NCBI GenBank assembly: GCA_020630875.1 | Contig: JAHDIH010000003.1 | Span: forward strand, 272,071-336,070 | Direction of reading: 5' to 3' | Source of the DNA: Deltaproteobacteria bacterium | Lineage (GTDB): Bacteria > Myxococcota_A > Polyangia > Haliangiales > Haliangiaceae | DNA: 64,000 bases | In this document: positions 1 to 8,621 of the stretch, piece after piece | Position numbering within the stretch: the first letter of the stretch is position 1 | How the letters are laid out: every line of letters begins with the position of its first letter | Made by a program: the position numbers and the translations under genes | Notes under the pieces: generated by a model | Told to the model about the DNA's origin: nothing | What the model saw: only the letters and a program-made list of their open reading frames with translations | Databases searched by the model: none

Positions 1-333
1 GTCAACTACAAACTGGTCAGTTCAAAGACGCGGAATAAGGCAGTAGAAATCTCGCCACGAAAGTACCTAACAATGCGACAGGAAAGGGAAATGTCGGGTC
101 AACCTGACTTGATACTCCAACTAGCTCACAAGATTCGTGAAGATTACAAAAGTCAGGGACACCGCAATGTGAAAATATATTGCGACGCGTGGATTTCTCT
201 TAACGGAAGGCGGCGGCAGCGGCTGATAGACCCAACCGTTAATTTAGCAAAGCTTGACGAGACGCTTGGACCGAGCACTTTTGTAACCAACAAACCCAAA
301 GTATCTCCCATTCACCTGGAGGCAACAAAATGA
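1..333 (+). CDS. HTTM / vitamin K-dependent gamma-carboxylase-like protein, C-terminal fragment
   Basis: The frame is open from the first base of the window, so this is the 3' end of a gene that begins upstream. The last 110 residues contain the pattern seen at the end of HTTM-domain proteins: a KYLTMRQER segment, then QPDLILQLAHKI, then CDAWISLNGRRRQRLIDP. In that family this soluble part follows several membrane helices, which would lie outside the window. The stop overlaps the ATG of the TonB receptor by 4 bp (ATGA), so the two are translationally coupled. Family known: eukaryotic members carboxylate glutamate using vitamin K; the bacterial homologues mostly have no proven substrate. The link to metal or iron uptake is inferred from the neighbour only. 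Confidence 0.75.
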   Translation, partial: VNYKLVSSKTRNKAVEISPRKYLTMRQEREMSGQPDLILQLAHKIREDYKSQGHRNVKIYCDAWISLNGRRRQRLIDPTVNLAKLDETLGPSTFVTNKPKVSPIHLEATK

Positions 334-2492
334 AGTGGCTCATTGTAATTCTGCTAGCTGTGGTAACAGCCCACGCCGATTCTATCGAGGATGACGAACT
401 AGACAAAGATAGTGATGTGGTCACCATTGTCGATAGTCCGGTACCGGGCGCGGCCTCTCAAATCACGAAAGAAGCACTCGAAAATCGCGAGTCCAATGAC
501 ATCCATCAAGTACTACAAGCTCCAGGAGTGTACGTACGGCAAGAGGAAGGTTTTGGCTTAAGACCAAACATCGGAATTCGCGGCACGAGCAGCGAGCGTT
601 CATCCAAGATCACTCTAATGGAAGATGGTGTTCTCATAGCGCCTGCCCCCTATTCTGCACCTGCGGCCTACTATTTTCCGATGGTAACCCGGATGACAGG
701 TATCGATATAATGAAAGGACCGGGAGCCATTCGCTTTGGCCCTTCTACGGTTGGTGGAGCAATCAACTTGCATTCGGCTCCCATCCCTCACAAACATGCG
801 GCGTCACTAGACTTGGCGACGGGAAACTTTGGTTTCACTAAGCAGCACGCACGACTCGCTTTGGTTTCCGGAAACTACTCCGCGTTACTCGAAGGTGTTC
901 AACTCTCCAGCCAAGGAATAAAAGAGTTGGACAATGGAGGAGCAACAGGATTCTTAAAGTCAGAGTTTGTTACCAAGCTTCGTTATGAAAATGCCGTCTC
1001 TGAGTCATTTTTTCATTCTCTGACTTTGAGGCTAGGCTACGCGGATGAGCTTTCTAGAGAAACGTATTTAGGTATTAGTGAACAAGATCTCAGAGAAACG
1101 CCCAACCGACGGTACCGAGCATCCCACCTAGGAGAGATGACCTGGAAACACCAACGAGTCACCTTAGATTACCAATTCGAGGGCAACAGTTATCGGGGTG
1201 ACATGCAAGCTTACGGTAACTTCTTTACCCGCAAATGGACGAAGTTTGATGATTTTGCGGGGAGCACTTCTGTTTCAGAAGTTCTGGCGGCCCCTCAAGG
1301 CGGAATTAACCAAGCTCTTTACGCGGTACTTACCGGACAAGCCGACAGCCAAGGAGGAATCGACGAGTTATTGATTGGAACCAACGATCGAAAATTTATC
1401 TCCACGGGTCTGCAAGGAAAAATTAGAAAGGACCTAGCATCTATTGCGCTTTTAAAGGACCGCGGCACCCATCAGCTAGAAATGGGTACAAGATTCCATT
1501 TTGACAGGATTACCCGTGACCAATTTCAAAACACTTTTGAGATGACCAATGGCTCCTTAGTCGACACGGGACGTGCCAAAGACCAAAATACCGATTCGGT
1601 ATCAGAGGCTTTCGCTCTTTCAGCTTATACTGAGCTGCAAAGCACCTGGAACTCGAGACTAATTACGACAGTGGGAGTCAGAGGGGAACTCGTAAGAAAC
1701 AAGCTCGCCGATAACTTAACAAGCCAAAGTAACAAAGACGTATACGGAGGAATTATGCCAGGTGGAGGCGCAGTATTTCGCATGAGCGACAACATCTCGC
1801 TTTTGGGGTCGGTCTACTGGGGATTCGCTCCGACTCCCCCCAGGCTGACGGAGATCACAGCTCCGGAACGAAGCAGAAACTACGAAGTAGGCTTCAGGGC
1901 AGGACTGGCAGATATTTCAGTCGAAACCATCGCCTTTTTTAACGACTACAAGAATCTAACGGGAAACTGCTCCATCTCTAGCGGTTGTGCTCCACAAGAT
2001 CTTGGAAGAACCTTTGATGGCGGGAGAGTATGGACCTGGGGAGTCGAAAATCAGCTTTCTGGTTTTCTGATAAAGAATCGACGCATACAAATTCCTATCA
2101 AACTTTTGCATACCTATACCGACTCATCCTTTCGTCAAGGATTTGTTAGCGCCAATCCTATTTGGGGGAACGTCGCAAAAGGCGACCGACTTCCCTACAT
2201 CCCAAAGAACAATGTGGTGATTAGCACAGGAATCACCCACGCAAAGCTCGGAGTGATACTCGACGGTTCCTTTACTTCTGCGATGTTGGACTCTGCGGGG
2301 ACGCAAGGACTTTCGACCGACGACACGTACAACCTAGATGGCAGTGCGTGGTACAGCCCTTCTAAGTTCTCCAAGATATACCTTAGAGTGGACAACATCA
2401 CTGGAACGCAATACTTGGTCAGCTATCGGCCTTTTGGTGCCCGTCCTTCGAAACCAAGAATGATTCAAGCAGGTATCAAATTCTCATTATAA
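330..2492 (+). CDS. TonB-dependent outer-membrane receptor, FecA-like
   Basis: A 720-residue outer-membrane gated channel for an iron chelate or similar ligand, powered by TonB/ExbBD. The first ~16 residues are a signal peptide ending near AHA. The plug domain follows (about residues 40-155) with the signatures IHQVLQAPGVYVRQ, GFGLRPNIGIRGTSS and GAIRFGPSTVGGAINL, which are typical of ferric-citrate-type receptors. The rest is a 22-strand beta-barrel ending in IKFSL. No N-terminal FecR-signalling extension is visible, so surface signalling through a sigma factor is unlikely. The gene overlaps the upstream HTTM gene by 4 bp. The substrate cannot be told from sequence. Confidence 0.92.
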   Translation: MKWLIVILLAVVTAHADSIEDDELDKDSDVVTIVDSPVPGAASQITKEALENRESNDIHQVLQAPGVYVRQEEGFGLRPNIGIRGTSSERSSKITLMEDGVLIAPAPYSAPAAYYFPMVTRMTGIDIMKGPGAIRFGPSTVGGAINLHSAPIPHKHAASLDLATGNFGFTKQHARLALVSGNYSALLEGVQLSSQGIKELDNGGATGFLKSEFVTKLRYENAVSESFFHSLTLRLGYADELSRETYLGISEQDLRETPNRRYRASHLGEMTWKHQRVTLDYQFEGNSYRGDMQAYGNFFTRKWTKFDDFAGSTSVSEVLAAPQGGINQALYAVLTGQADSQGGIDELLIGTNDRKFISTGLQGKIRKDLASIALLKDRGTHQLEMGTRFHFDRITRDQFQNTFEMTNGSLVDTGRAKDQNTDSVSEAFALSAYTELQSTWNSRLITTVGVRGELVRNKLADNLTSQSNKDVYGGIMPGGGAVFRMSDNISLLGSVYWGFAPTPPRLTEITAPERSRNYEVGFRAGLADISVETIAFFNDYKNLTGNCSISSGCAPQDLGRTFDGGRVWTWGVENQLSGFLIKNRRIQIPIKLLHTYTDSSFRQGFVSANPIWGNVAKGDRLPYIPKNNVVISTGITHAKLGVILDGSFTSAMLDSAGTQGLSTDDTYNLDGSAWYSPSKFSKIYLRVDNITGTQYLVSYRPFGARPSKPRMIQAGIKFSL

Positions 2493-2522
2493 CGGTTTGC
2501 ACGTGACTTTTCTTTAGCCGAT

Positions 2523-2528
2523 TATATC
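2523..2528 (+). promoter_or_regulatory. Putative leaderless -10 element (TATATC)
   Basis: TATATC ends 5 nt before the ATG at 2534. The only purine-rich stretch (GGAAG) abuts the ATG directly and is too close to act as a ribosome binding site. No clear -35 box. One member of the recurring pattern described in the findings. Confidence 0.35.
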
Positions 2529-2533
2529 GGAAG

Positions 2534-3550
2534 ATGTGCCATTCCCACTTTAGAGCAACGATAAGCGAACTCAGAGAACTCAGCGAACTCCCCTACTTTA
2601 CATGGCGCGAAAACAACTTGTATGCGGTCGATGATTTAGGGCCAATCATCGATGTACATTCCCACCTTGCGCTTTCTTTTGTTAAAAAAGGCACCGTTGA
2701 CCTAGAAAAGAAAACAGCCGACGTACGAACCTACCTGCCCAAAACGACGCCAATTAATCTCCACCGCTACATGAATACCAACATTCCGAAGGCGGAGATG
2801 AGAAATATGAAGAAAGATATGAGTATTCGCTCGCTGACGAAGAAAGGAATGCGTCAAACGCATACTGCCCCCAATCTAGTTAGCGAAATGACAATGCTCG
2901 GAATCAAGAAGTCGATCATTCTTGCGATCGATACCCCCACGCTATCTTGGAATACCAGCGATTACCTTTCCATTGGTGAGAAACATAAGAACCTCCCAGT
3001 TGGGTGTTCGGTACATCCAAGCAGACCAAACGCAACGAACGAACTGAGGAAGTGGGCGGCGGCAGGAGCGGTGTGCATGAAAATGCATCCGGCAGTCCAA
3101 AACATGCGTCCAGATGATCCAAGGGCGATGGAGCTGTACGAAGTCTGCGGAGAACTTGGCATTCCTGTGATTTGGCATTGTGGCCCCGTAGGAATCGTAA
3201 GTAAGGCCGCCGACGAACGATGTCAGCTGAAGCATTACTGGCGCGCCGTTCACTCTTTCCCGGACACTACTTTTGTTCTCGGACATGCAGGGGCGCTACA
3301 ATACGACCTTGCCATTGAACTTGTAAATCACTACGACAACGTCTACATGGAAGTGTCCTGTCAAGGCCTCGAAGGGATCGAGCAAATTTTTAAAAGATGC
3401 AGCAGTGAAAAAGTAATGCACGGATCCGACTGGCCATTTTACCATCAAGCCGTGAGCGTCGCCAAAGTCCTCATCGCTTCAGAAGGTAATGGCGAATTGA
3501 GGCAAAGAGTCCTCCACGACAACGCCCAAAGGGTATTTCAACTTAACTAG
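2534..3550 (+). CDS. Amidohydrolase family protein (TIM-barrel metal hydrolase)
   Basis: A 338-residue cytosolic protein of the amidohydrolase-2 (PF04909-type) family. The metal-binding HxH motif is in IIDVHSHLAL (about residue 40). Later ligands are visible as VIWHCG (about 215), LGHAG (about 250) and the terminal Asp in MHGSDWP (about 300). There is no signal peptide. Relatives include decarboxylases and hydrolases of aromatic or uronate substrates, so the substrate cannot be assigned. The segment between HSH and the next motif (about residues 50-115) is longer and more charged than in compact members. It follows the TonB receptor by 41 bp but probably has its own promoter. Confidence 0.8.
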   Translation: MCHSHFRATISELRELSELPYFTWRENNLYAVDDLGPIIDVHSHLALSFVKKGTVDLEKKTADVRTYLPKTTPINLHRYMNTNIPKAEMRNMKKDMSIRSLTKKGMRQTHTAPNLVSEMTMLGIKKSIILAIDTPTLSWNTSDYLSIGEKHKNLPVGCSVHPSRPNATNELRKWAAAGAVCMKMHPAVQNMRPDDPRAMELYEVCGELGIPVIWHCGPVGIVSKAADERCQLKHYWRAVHSFPDTTFVLGHAGALQYDLAIELVNHYDNVYMEVSCQGLEGIEQIFKRCSSEKVMHGSDWPFYHQAVSVAKVLIASEGNGELRQRVLHDNAQRVFQLN

Positions 3551-3607
3551 CTCGCTCCGATCACTAATCTTCTTTTCCCCAAATACGAAGTATGAGAGTG
3601 TCTTGCT

Positions 3608-4657
3608 ATGCGCCTATTGCTTTGTCTGATTCTGTGGGGGGCCTGTGGTGATTCGCCTCCGAAGATTTCGCCCCACAATCATGATGCATCCATTCCCGTG
3701 GACGGTTCCGGCACTATTGATGCTCTCGCCACAATAGACTGCGGAACTACTATCGAAGACATCGGTTTGCGTGAGCAGATAAAAAGCAATGGAAACGCAA
3801 ACAAGAGCAAACATCCGCTGGTGCTCGCCCATGGAGCTTTTGGATTCGACAAGTTAGGTTTCATTGGATATTGGGGGGGCGCAGACCAACACCTCCGGCA
3901 ACAAGGGTATGAAGTATACGTCACGCAAGTCGAGCCGATAGCTTCCTCTGAGATGCTACGCGGTCCCGCACTAACCAAGCAAATCAAATGCATTCTGCAA
4001 GAAACGAAGAATAGTAAGGTCAACATTATTGGTCACTCACAAGGAGGCATTGACGCTCGCGTGGTAGCTCATTTGATCCCGTCCTCTGTCGCAAGTGTGA
4101 CGACTCTCAGCACTCCGCACCGCGGAACCATGTTGAGTGATGTCATCGCAGGTAACAGTCTAAATCTCGCAGCTCCTTTAGTGAACGCAATAGCAAACGG
4201 CTACGCAGCGTTAGTAGGTGCACCATCTGGCGACGCCAACGTAGTCATTCAAGCGCAAGAGTTGTCTGAGGCCAATGCCGAAGTTCTAAGTCAACGTTTT
4301 CCAATTCTTCCTCACATCAAGTACTACAGCTGGGCCGGTAGAACGGGACGAACGATTTTTAGTGATAAGGACGACCAAGCTTGCGCGGGAGGAGTGTACC
4401 CCAATCCAGACAAGCGCGATTTGGTTAACCCAAGTCTACTCTTTGGATATAGTGTCTTACGTAATCAACGTGGAGGAAACGATGGTCTGGTAACTATCGA
4501 GAGTTCCAAGTGGGGGTTGTTTATGGGATGCATCGCGGCTGATCACATCGATTTAGTTGGTACTGGCCAACTTTGGGACACAGACTGGGTTAGTGATTTT
4601 AACCATAAAGAGTTCTTCACCTCCGTCGCCAAGGATCTAGCCTCTCGCGGTCACTGA
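3608..4657 (+). CDS. Secreted triacylglycerol lipase-like lipoprotein
   Basis: A 349-residue alpha/beta-hydrolase. The N-terminus is a lipoprotein signal with lipobox WGAC (Cys13), then an Asp/His-rich linker typical of lipoproteins in this genome. The hydrolase domain starts near PLVLAHGAFGFD, the oxyanion-hole HG motif of Pseudomonas/Burkholderia family I lipases. The nucleophile is in IIGHSQGG (about residue 145), followed by STPHRGT. Asp in GGNDGLV and His in ADHIDLVG complete the triad. Such lipases often need a foldase (Lif) when fully secreted; none is nearby, in line with a membrane-anchored enzyme. It probably hydrolyses long-chain acylglycerols at the cell surface. Confidence 0.85.
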   Translation: MRLLLCLILWGACGDSPPKISPHNHDASIPVDGSGTIDALATIDCGTTIEDIGLREQIKSNGNANKSKHPLVLAHGAFGFDKLGFIGYWGGADQHLRQQGYEVYVTQVEPIASSEMLRGPALTKQIKCILQETKNSKVNIIGHSQGGIDARVVAHLIPSSVASVTTLSTPHRGTMLSDVIAGNSLNLAAPLVNAIANGYAALVGAPSGDANVVIQAQELSEANAEVLSQRFPILPHIKYYSWAGRTGRTIFSDKDDQACAGGVYPNPDKRDLVNPSLLFGYSVLRNQRGGNDGLVTIESSKWGLFMGCIAADHIDLVGTGQLWDTDWVSDFNHKEFFTSVAKDLASRGH

Positions 4658-4693
4658 TGCCCCATTGTCGTTGCATTGAGACAATGCTTTGAC

Positions 4694-4699
4694 TAGCAT
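4694..4699 (+). promoter_or_regulatory. Putative leaderless promoter (TAGCAT, 6 nt before ATG)
   Basis: TAGCAT lies 6 nt before the ATG at 4706. A TTGCAT at 4671-4676 sits 17 bp upstream as a possible weak -35 box. The region 4663-4686 also holds an inverted repeat (CATTGTC / GACAATG, 10-nt loop) overlapping that -35. There is no Shine-Dalgarno sequence. Confidence 0.4.
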
Positions 4700-4705
4700 C
4701 GAGCA

Positions 4706-5992
4706 ATGATTCGTTTTCTAACTCTGCTTACGGTACTAATTTCTTGCGGGGGAAACAGCTCATCGCCTGAGGCAGTCGATGCTCCGTTGGTCGATGCATC
4801 CGTCGCAGACGAAACTGAGTTTCAAATTACCATCATGAACGGTTCGGACGCGATGCAGGACGTCGCGATTTTGATTAGCGACTCCGTAGGTGAACCAGTC
4901 GCTACGATTCGGACCGATGACAGTGGAAAAGCAAATTACAAGGTTCCTAACAGCGCATCAGTTACTATTATTGCCGGACTAGATATCTTAACCATTGTCG
5001 ACGTCAACAACAATGATGCGATAATTCACGATCTCGAGACTGGTTCAGATCAGACTGTTGGCGAAGCCGTCATCCAACTTCCAACGCCTCCCGCTGGAAC
5101 CAATATCATCCGCGCGATAAACGGATGCAAAGAATGGGCTATCAATGAACTCGACCAACCGATCACTCTGGAGGTTAGTGAGCGCTGCCTGAAAGACAAC
5201 AAGATGGCGGTGTTAGGTGTGGCAGTAGGAGACAACGCTACGATTTTAGCCTTCTCCGATCTTAAGGGTATCGACACGTCATCAGGAGGAACCATTAATG
5301 TAGCTATGCCGGCATGGCGTACCGACTTCACAGCATTTTCCATGGGGGTAATGGGAGGCAACCTAGGCGATACCGTAAACGTCCAAGCGGAGCACGTAGT
5401 TAATGGAGCTGGCTATCGCGCGCCGTTTAAGTCAGGTAATTCTCAAAGACGAACGCTACTACTTTTGCCAGGTTTTACAGAGTACGTTCGGTACAGTCTT
5501 CAGGTCCCGCAGGGGCCAACAGGAAACAACGGTTCCCAACCATCCAAAATGTTTTACGGGGCGCAAATAGCCATGCCAACCAGCGAACACGACATAGACT
5601 TAACAACAGAGCTTCTTCCTGCAGTAGTATCTTCTAATGCTGTAATGATTAACAGCGATCAGTTTGAACTCAATTGGACTAGTGACGGTGCTCTTAGTTC
5701 CGTCGATGGCATTATCGCTCGAACTCGTTACTTTGCAGGTGGGGAAGTTCGTTGGGGCTTCTTACTCCCTCCCGGTTCTACTAAGACGACGAGTCCAAGG
5801 TTACCTCCAGAGTTCGACGCACTAAACCCTAGCTCACCGGACGTTCCCTTCGTTGTAGCGGCAGAGAGTTCACTGATTGAGTCCTGGAGTGAGTTCAAAG
5901 AAAAAGGTACGAAGTTAATCTTTGGCCCTAGATTCTTATCAGACGAAGCTCAAACCATGCGCGGTTCCATTTACTTTCCTTCCCCGTTTTGA
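4706..5992 (+). CDS. Lipoprotein with beta-sandwich-like repeats, unknown function
   Basis: A 428-residue predicted lipoprotein. The signal peptide ends in LISCGG with Cys14 as the lipidated residue, followed by the Ser/Pro/Asp/Ala leader EAVDAPLVDASVADE. Residues about 30-90 (EFQITIMNGSDAMQD to NYKVPNSASVTI) look like a carboxypeptidase-regulatory or Ig-like beta-sandwich, a fold often used for cell-surface binding. The remainder is beta-rich with no motif I recognise. The stop overlaps the TTG start of the next gene. Function unknown; probably an envelope surface protein. Confidence 0.7.
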   Translation: MIRFLTLLTVLISCGGNSSSPEAVDAPLVDASVADETEFQITIMNGSDAMQDVAILISDSVGEPVATIRTDDSGKANYKVPNSASVTIIAGLDILTIVDVNNNDAIIHDLETGSDQTVGEAVIQLPTPPAGTNIIRAINGCKEWAINELDQPITLEVSERCLKDNKMAVLGVAVGDNATILAFSDLKGIDTSSGGTINVAMPAWRTDFTAFSMGVMGGNLGDTVNVQAEHVVNGAGYRAPFKSGNSQRRTLLLLPGFTEYVRYSLQVPQGPTGNNGSQPSKMFYGAQIAMPTSEHDIDLTTELLPAVVSSNAVMINSDQFELNWTSDGALSSVDGIIARTRYFAGGEVRWGFLLPPGSTKTTSPRLPPEFDALNPSSPDVPFVVAAESSLIESWSEFKEKGTKLIFGPRFLSDEAQTMRGSIYFPSPF

Positions 5993-7068
5993 CTTCGGTA
6001 CTAATACTCGAGCCATTCTATGGTGGGTCTCACAAACAATGGCTCGATGGACTTAAAGAGCATTGCACAAGTACGATCGAAACACTAACGCTGCCAGCCA
6101 GACATTGGAAATGGAGGATGCACGGCGCTTCTTTGAAGTTTGCCAATCAGTACAAACAACTACAGGATCCAGAGGTCCTTATTGCTACCGACATGTTAGA
6201 CCTGGCGACATTTCTATCGGTAGCGAACGTCAACCGCGAGCGAACAAAAGTAATTCTCTATATGCACGAGAATCAACTGACCTACCCGGTGAAAACAGGA
6301 GACAAACGAGATAATCGTTTTGCCTTCCTAAACATCACCTCAATGCTTGTGGCAGACGAAATTTGGTTTAATTCCCAATTTCACAAGAACGACTGCCTGG
6401 GCGCAATAGCGCCATTCTTCAGCAATTTCCCTGACAAAACTCCCAAGGCATTACTTGATACAATCCCGCCAAAGTCCAAGGTCGTTCCCATCGGCATCAT
6501 GGAGAACAACGCATCAAGGATTGAGCAGGATCGACCAAACATCGTTTGGAACCATCGCTGGGAATTCGATAAAAATCCAGACGACTTCTTTCGCATCCTA
6601 TTTTCATTGTCAAAACAAGGACTAGACTTTTCGCTCACCGTATTAGGACAAAGATTTAGGCAATCCCCGGAGATATTTGACCAAGCAAAAAGACAACTGG
6701 AAAAGCATATTGTCCATTGGGGGTATGCGGAAAGCCGACAAGAATACGACCAGCTACTAGCGAACGCGCATATCGCCCCCACGACGGCAACCCACGACTA
6801 CTTTGGAATCGCTGTATTAGAAGCGATAGCCGCTGGCTCTCACCCTCTTCTTCCAAAGCGTCTCGCCTACCCGGAACACATCGCCAAAGAGTTTCATGGA
6901 GAAACATTCTACGAAACAAGCGAAGAGCTCGAGCAAAAACTAGCTGAACTTATCGCGACTCCTAAGCTAATTGGTAACTACGCAAGTCAGGCTGCTAAGT
7001 ACTCATGGAACATCGTTGCCCCTACTATTGACGACGCACTTTCGAAAATAATCAAAGTAGCCCCATAG
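5989..7068 (+). CDS. DUF3524 glycosyltransferase, tRNA-queuosine mannosyltransferase-like (GTDC1/QTMAN family)
   Basis: A 359-residue cytosolic GT-B glycosyltransferase. The N-terminal VLILEPFYGGSHKQWLDGL and the following WKWRMHG are diagnostic of the DUF3524 family, whose human member GTDC1 is the tRNA(Asp)-queuosine mannosyltransferase. The C-terminal half has the group-1 donor-site pattern (VWNHRWEFDKNPDDFF, then HDYFGIAVLEAIAAG, where E binds the nucleotide sugar). Start: TTG at 5989, overlapping the stop of the upstream lipoprotein; the conserved region begins five codons later, so no longer start is needed. Whether bacterial members modify Q-tRNA is inference from homology. No queuosine gene is in the window. 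Confidence 0.8.
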   Translation: MTSVLILEPFYGGSHKQWLDGLKEHCTSTIETLTLPARHWKWRMHGASLKFANQYKQLQDPEVLIATDMLDLATFLSVANVNRERTKVILYMHENQLTYPVKTGDKRDNRFAFLNITSMLVADEIWFNSQFHKNDCLGAIAPFFSNFPDKTPKALLDTIPPKSKVVPIGIMENNASRIEQDRPNIVWNHRWEFDKNPDDFFRILFSLSKQGLDFSLTVLGQRFRQSPEIFDQAKRQLEKHIVHWGYAESRQEYDQLLANAHIAPTTATHDYFGIAVLEAIAAGSHPLLPKRLAYPEHIAKEFHGETFYETSEELEQKLAELIATPKLIGNYASQAAKYSWNIVAPTIDDALSKIIKVAP

Positions 7069-7069
7069 C

Positions 7070-7651
7070 TCACTGCCACGATGACTTCAGAACGCGAGCA
7101 ACAAGTAGCAGATGATTGTCGAGCCGCGCCTCCGCGAGTTCCAAAGTTCGTTCCCCGGTAACTTCCACCATCTCGAGTGGAGATAACCACGCATTACGTC
7201 CCATCAAGGGGGCAAGAGCCAAGACTAGATCCACACAGTGCTCTGCCCTAAGGCCAAGCGCCGCCGACAAAACCATCGCTGCCTTGTTGACGAGGTGCTT
7301 CCCAGTGGCGGCTCTCAGGGGACTGAAATCACCCCAGTTTCGAAACCAAATACGCAACGCAAGCCGGTTTTCGCGAACTCTAGATTGCATAGCTAACAAA
7401 AAGGATTCGAAGTCTTTGGACTCAGACAGCTTTTTGCATTCAATATCAATGCCAGCTAAGAGCTCGCGGACCCCATCGTTCATTAGTTCATTCAAAAGAT
7501 TTTCTTTTGTTTTGAAGTAGTACAGCACCCCCGGAACCGTCAGCTGAGTATCACCAGCGATATCTTTGAGTGAAGTTTGGGCAATGCCTACCTCACTAAA
7601 AAGTCTCGTCGCCGATGACATTATGCGCTCACAGGTATTGGCTGAGGTCAT
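7070..7651 (-). CDS. TetR/AcrR family transcriptional regulator
   Basis: A 193-residue repressor. The N-terminal TetR helix-turn-helix is clear: IMSSATRLFSEVGIAQTS, LKDIAGD, then VPGVLYYFKTKENLLNEL (about residues 10-55). The C-terminal ligand domain is not recognisable beyond being helical. It is convergent with the glycosyltransferase (1 bp between stops) and lies 30 bp upstream of the esterase gene on the same strand, the most likely co-transcribed partner. Its operator and inducer are unknown. Confidence 0.88.
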   Translation of the reverse strand: MTSANTCERIMSSATRLFSEVGIAQTSLKDIAGDTQLTVPGVLYYFKTKENLLNELMNDGVRELLAGIDIECKKLSESKDFESFLLAMQSRVRENRLALRIWFRNWGDFSPLRAATGKHLVNKAAMVLSAALGLRAEHCVDLVLALAPLMGRNAWLSPLEMVEVTGERTLELAEARLDNHLLLVARVLKSSWQ

Positions 7652-7657
7652 ATGGTT

Positions 7658-7663
7658 AAGCTA
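7658..7663 (-). promoter_or_regulatory. Putative leaderless -10 element (TAGCTT)
   Basis: On the minus strand TAGCTT is followed by 6 nt and then the ATG of the TetR gene at 7651. No Shine-Dalgarno sequence lies between them. Confidence 0.35.
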
Positions 7664-7681
7664 CCCCAAGGATTTACAACG

Positions 7682-8557
7682 TCAATTCCAACCTTCGAAA
7701 AACCTGAAGATTAGCTCGCGACTGTGACTTTCCCCCGGCCAACGATGACCTCCTTCAGCGTAGCACGCGGTATAAGTGGTTCCGCCATCGCACTGATCGT
7801 AATGAACGCAATCAAGGCCCCAGTCTTTAGCTTCTAGCGACGTGCAGCCATAGCGGCCGCTCCAACGCTCGGTAGTCTCGCTCAATGCCTGGATATTGTA
7901 TAACTGCCGTCCCTCTGGTGGAACAATCCAATCGCCATCTCCATGAATATGCAGTACAGGAAAATTGTCTGGGTCGACACAGCTCGTCGTACCGTCGAAC
8001 CCCGCCACAACAGCTCCCCCGGCAAGGTAATCTTTGGTTTCACAAGCCAATCGATACACCATTGCCCCTCCATTCGAAGCCCCAACAACAAAACGTTTAT
8101 TTTCATCAATGTTTAGGCCCTTTTCAATGGCTTCTCCGGCGGCTAAAAATGCGCCAACATCATCGACGTCTTTTCGCTTTGCTTCCCCGCAACATTTACC
8201 GGCATTCCAACTATTAACTACGCCGGTGCCTTGTAGATAAGCAATGACGTACCCGTTCAAGTCTGCCCAATGCGTCAGTTCACTCGATCGTTCCATCTGA
8301 TCCGCCGAGCCGAACCAGCCGTGAAGCGCATAAACGATGGGAGTGGGTCTATGACAGTCGTAGTCTGAGGGTAGTCGAATATTGGCAATCCGATGCTGCG
8401 TGCCATGAAAGTAGCTCAAGGTATAGCCGCTTATTGAGGATTGGCAGTCCCTTGTCGGTTCTGTTGTCTCGTCTTGACCTACCGAGGGCTCTACATGACC
8501 ACATCCGATAGCGAACGCAAAGATTAAGAAGGTTGCAAGCTTAAGTCCTATTCGCAT
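7682..8557 (-). CDS. PHB-depolymerase / LpqC-like esterase, lipoprotein
   Basis: A 291-residue lipoprotein esterase. The signal peptide ends in the lipobox AIGC (Cys19). The catalytic domain matches the polyhydroxybutyrate-depolymerase/feruloyl-esterase group: PIVYALHGWFGSADQM near the oxyanion hole, the nucleophile Ser in VVGASNGGAM, Asp in LHIHGDGDWIVPP, and His in EGGHRWPG near the C-terminus. Several Cys residues (GKCCGEAK, ETTSC-type pairs) suggest disulfides in the periplasm. The family acts on polyester or acyl-ester substrates; which one here is not decidable. It is downstream of and close to the TetR gene. Confidence 0.82.
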   Translation of the reverse strand: MRIGLKLATFLIFAFAIGCGHVEPSVGQDETTEPTRDCQSSISGYTLSYFHGTQHRIANIRLPSDYDCHRPTPIVYALHGWFGSADQMERSSELTHWADLNGYVIAYLQGTGVVNSWNAGKCCGEAKRKDVDDVGAFLAAGEAIEKGLNIDENKRFVVGASNGGAMVYRLACETKDYLAGGAVVAGFDGTTSCVDPDNFPVLHIHGDGDWIVPPEGRQLYNIQALSETTERWSGRYGCTSLEAKDWGLDCVHYDQCDGGTTYTACYAEGGHRWPGESHSRELIFRFFEGWN

Positions 8558-8563
8558 TCCCAG

Positions 8564-8569
8564 AACCTA
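8564..8569 (-). promoter_or_regulatory. Putative leaderless -10 element (TAGGTT)
   Basis: On the minus strand TAGGTT, then 6 nt (CTGGGA), then the ATG at 8557. The GGGA touches the ATG and cannot serve as a normal ribosome binding site. Confidence 0.35.
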
Positions 8570-8621
8570 GTCAATTTCAGCAAAAGCGGCACCTCAACGT
8601 GGACCGCATCACTTAGTTCGA

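Noticed and set aside
4663..4686. Hairpin CATTGTC / GACAATG as a terminator of the lipase gene
   Set aside because: Only 7 bp with a 10-nt loop and followed by CTTT, not a T-run. It overlaps the promoter of the next gene and may be an operator, but evidence is thin.
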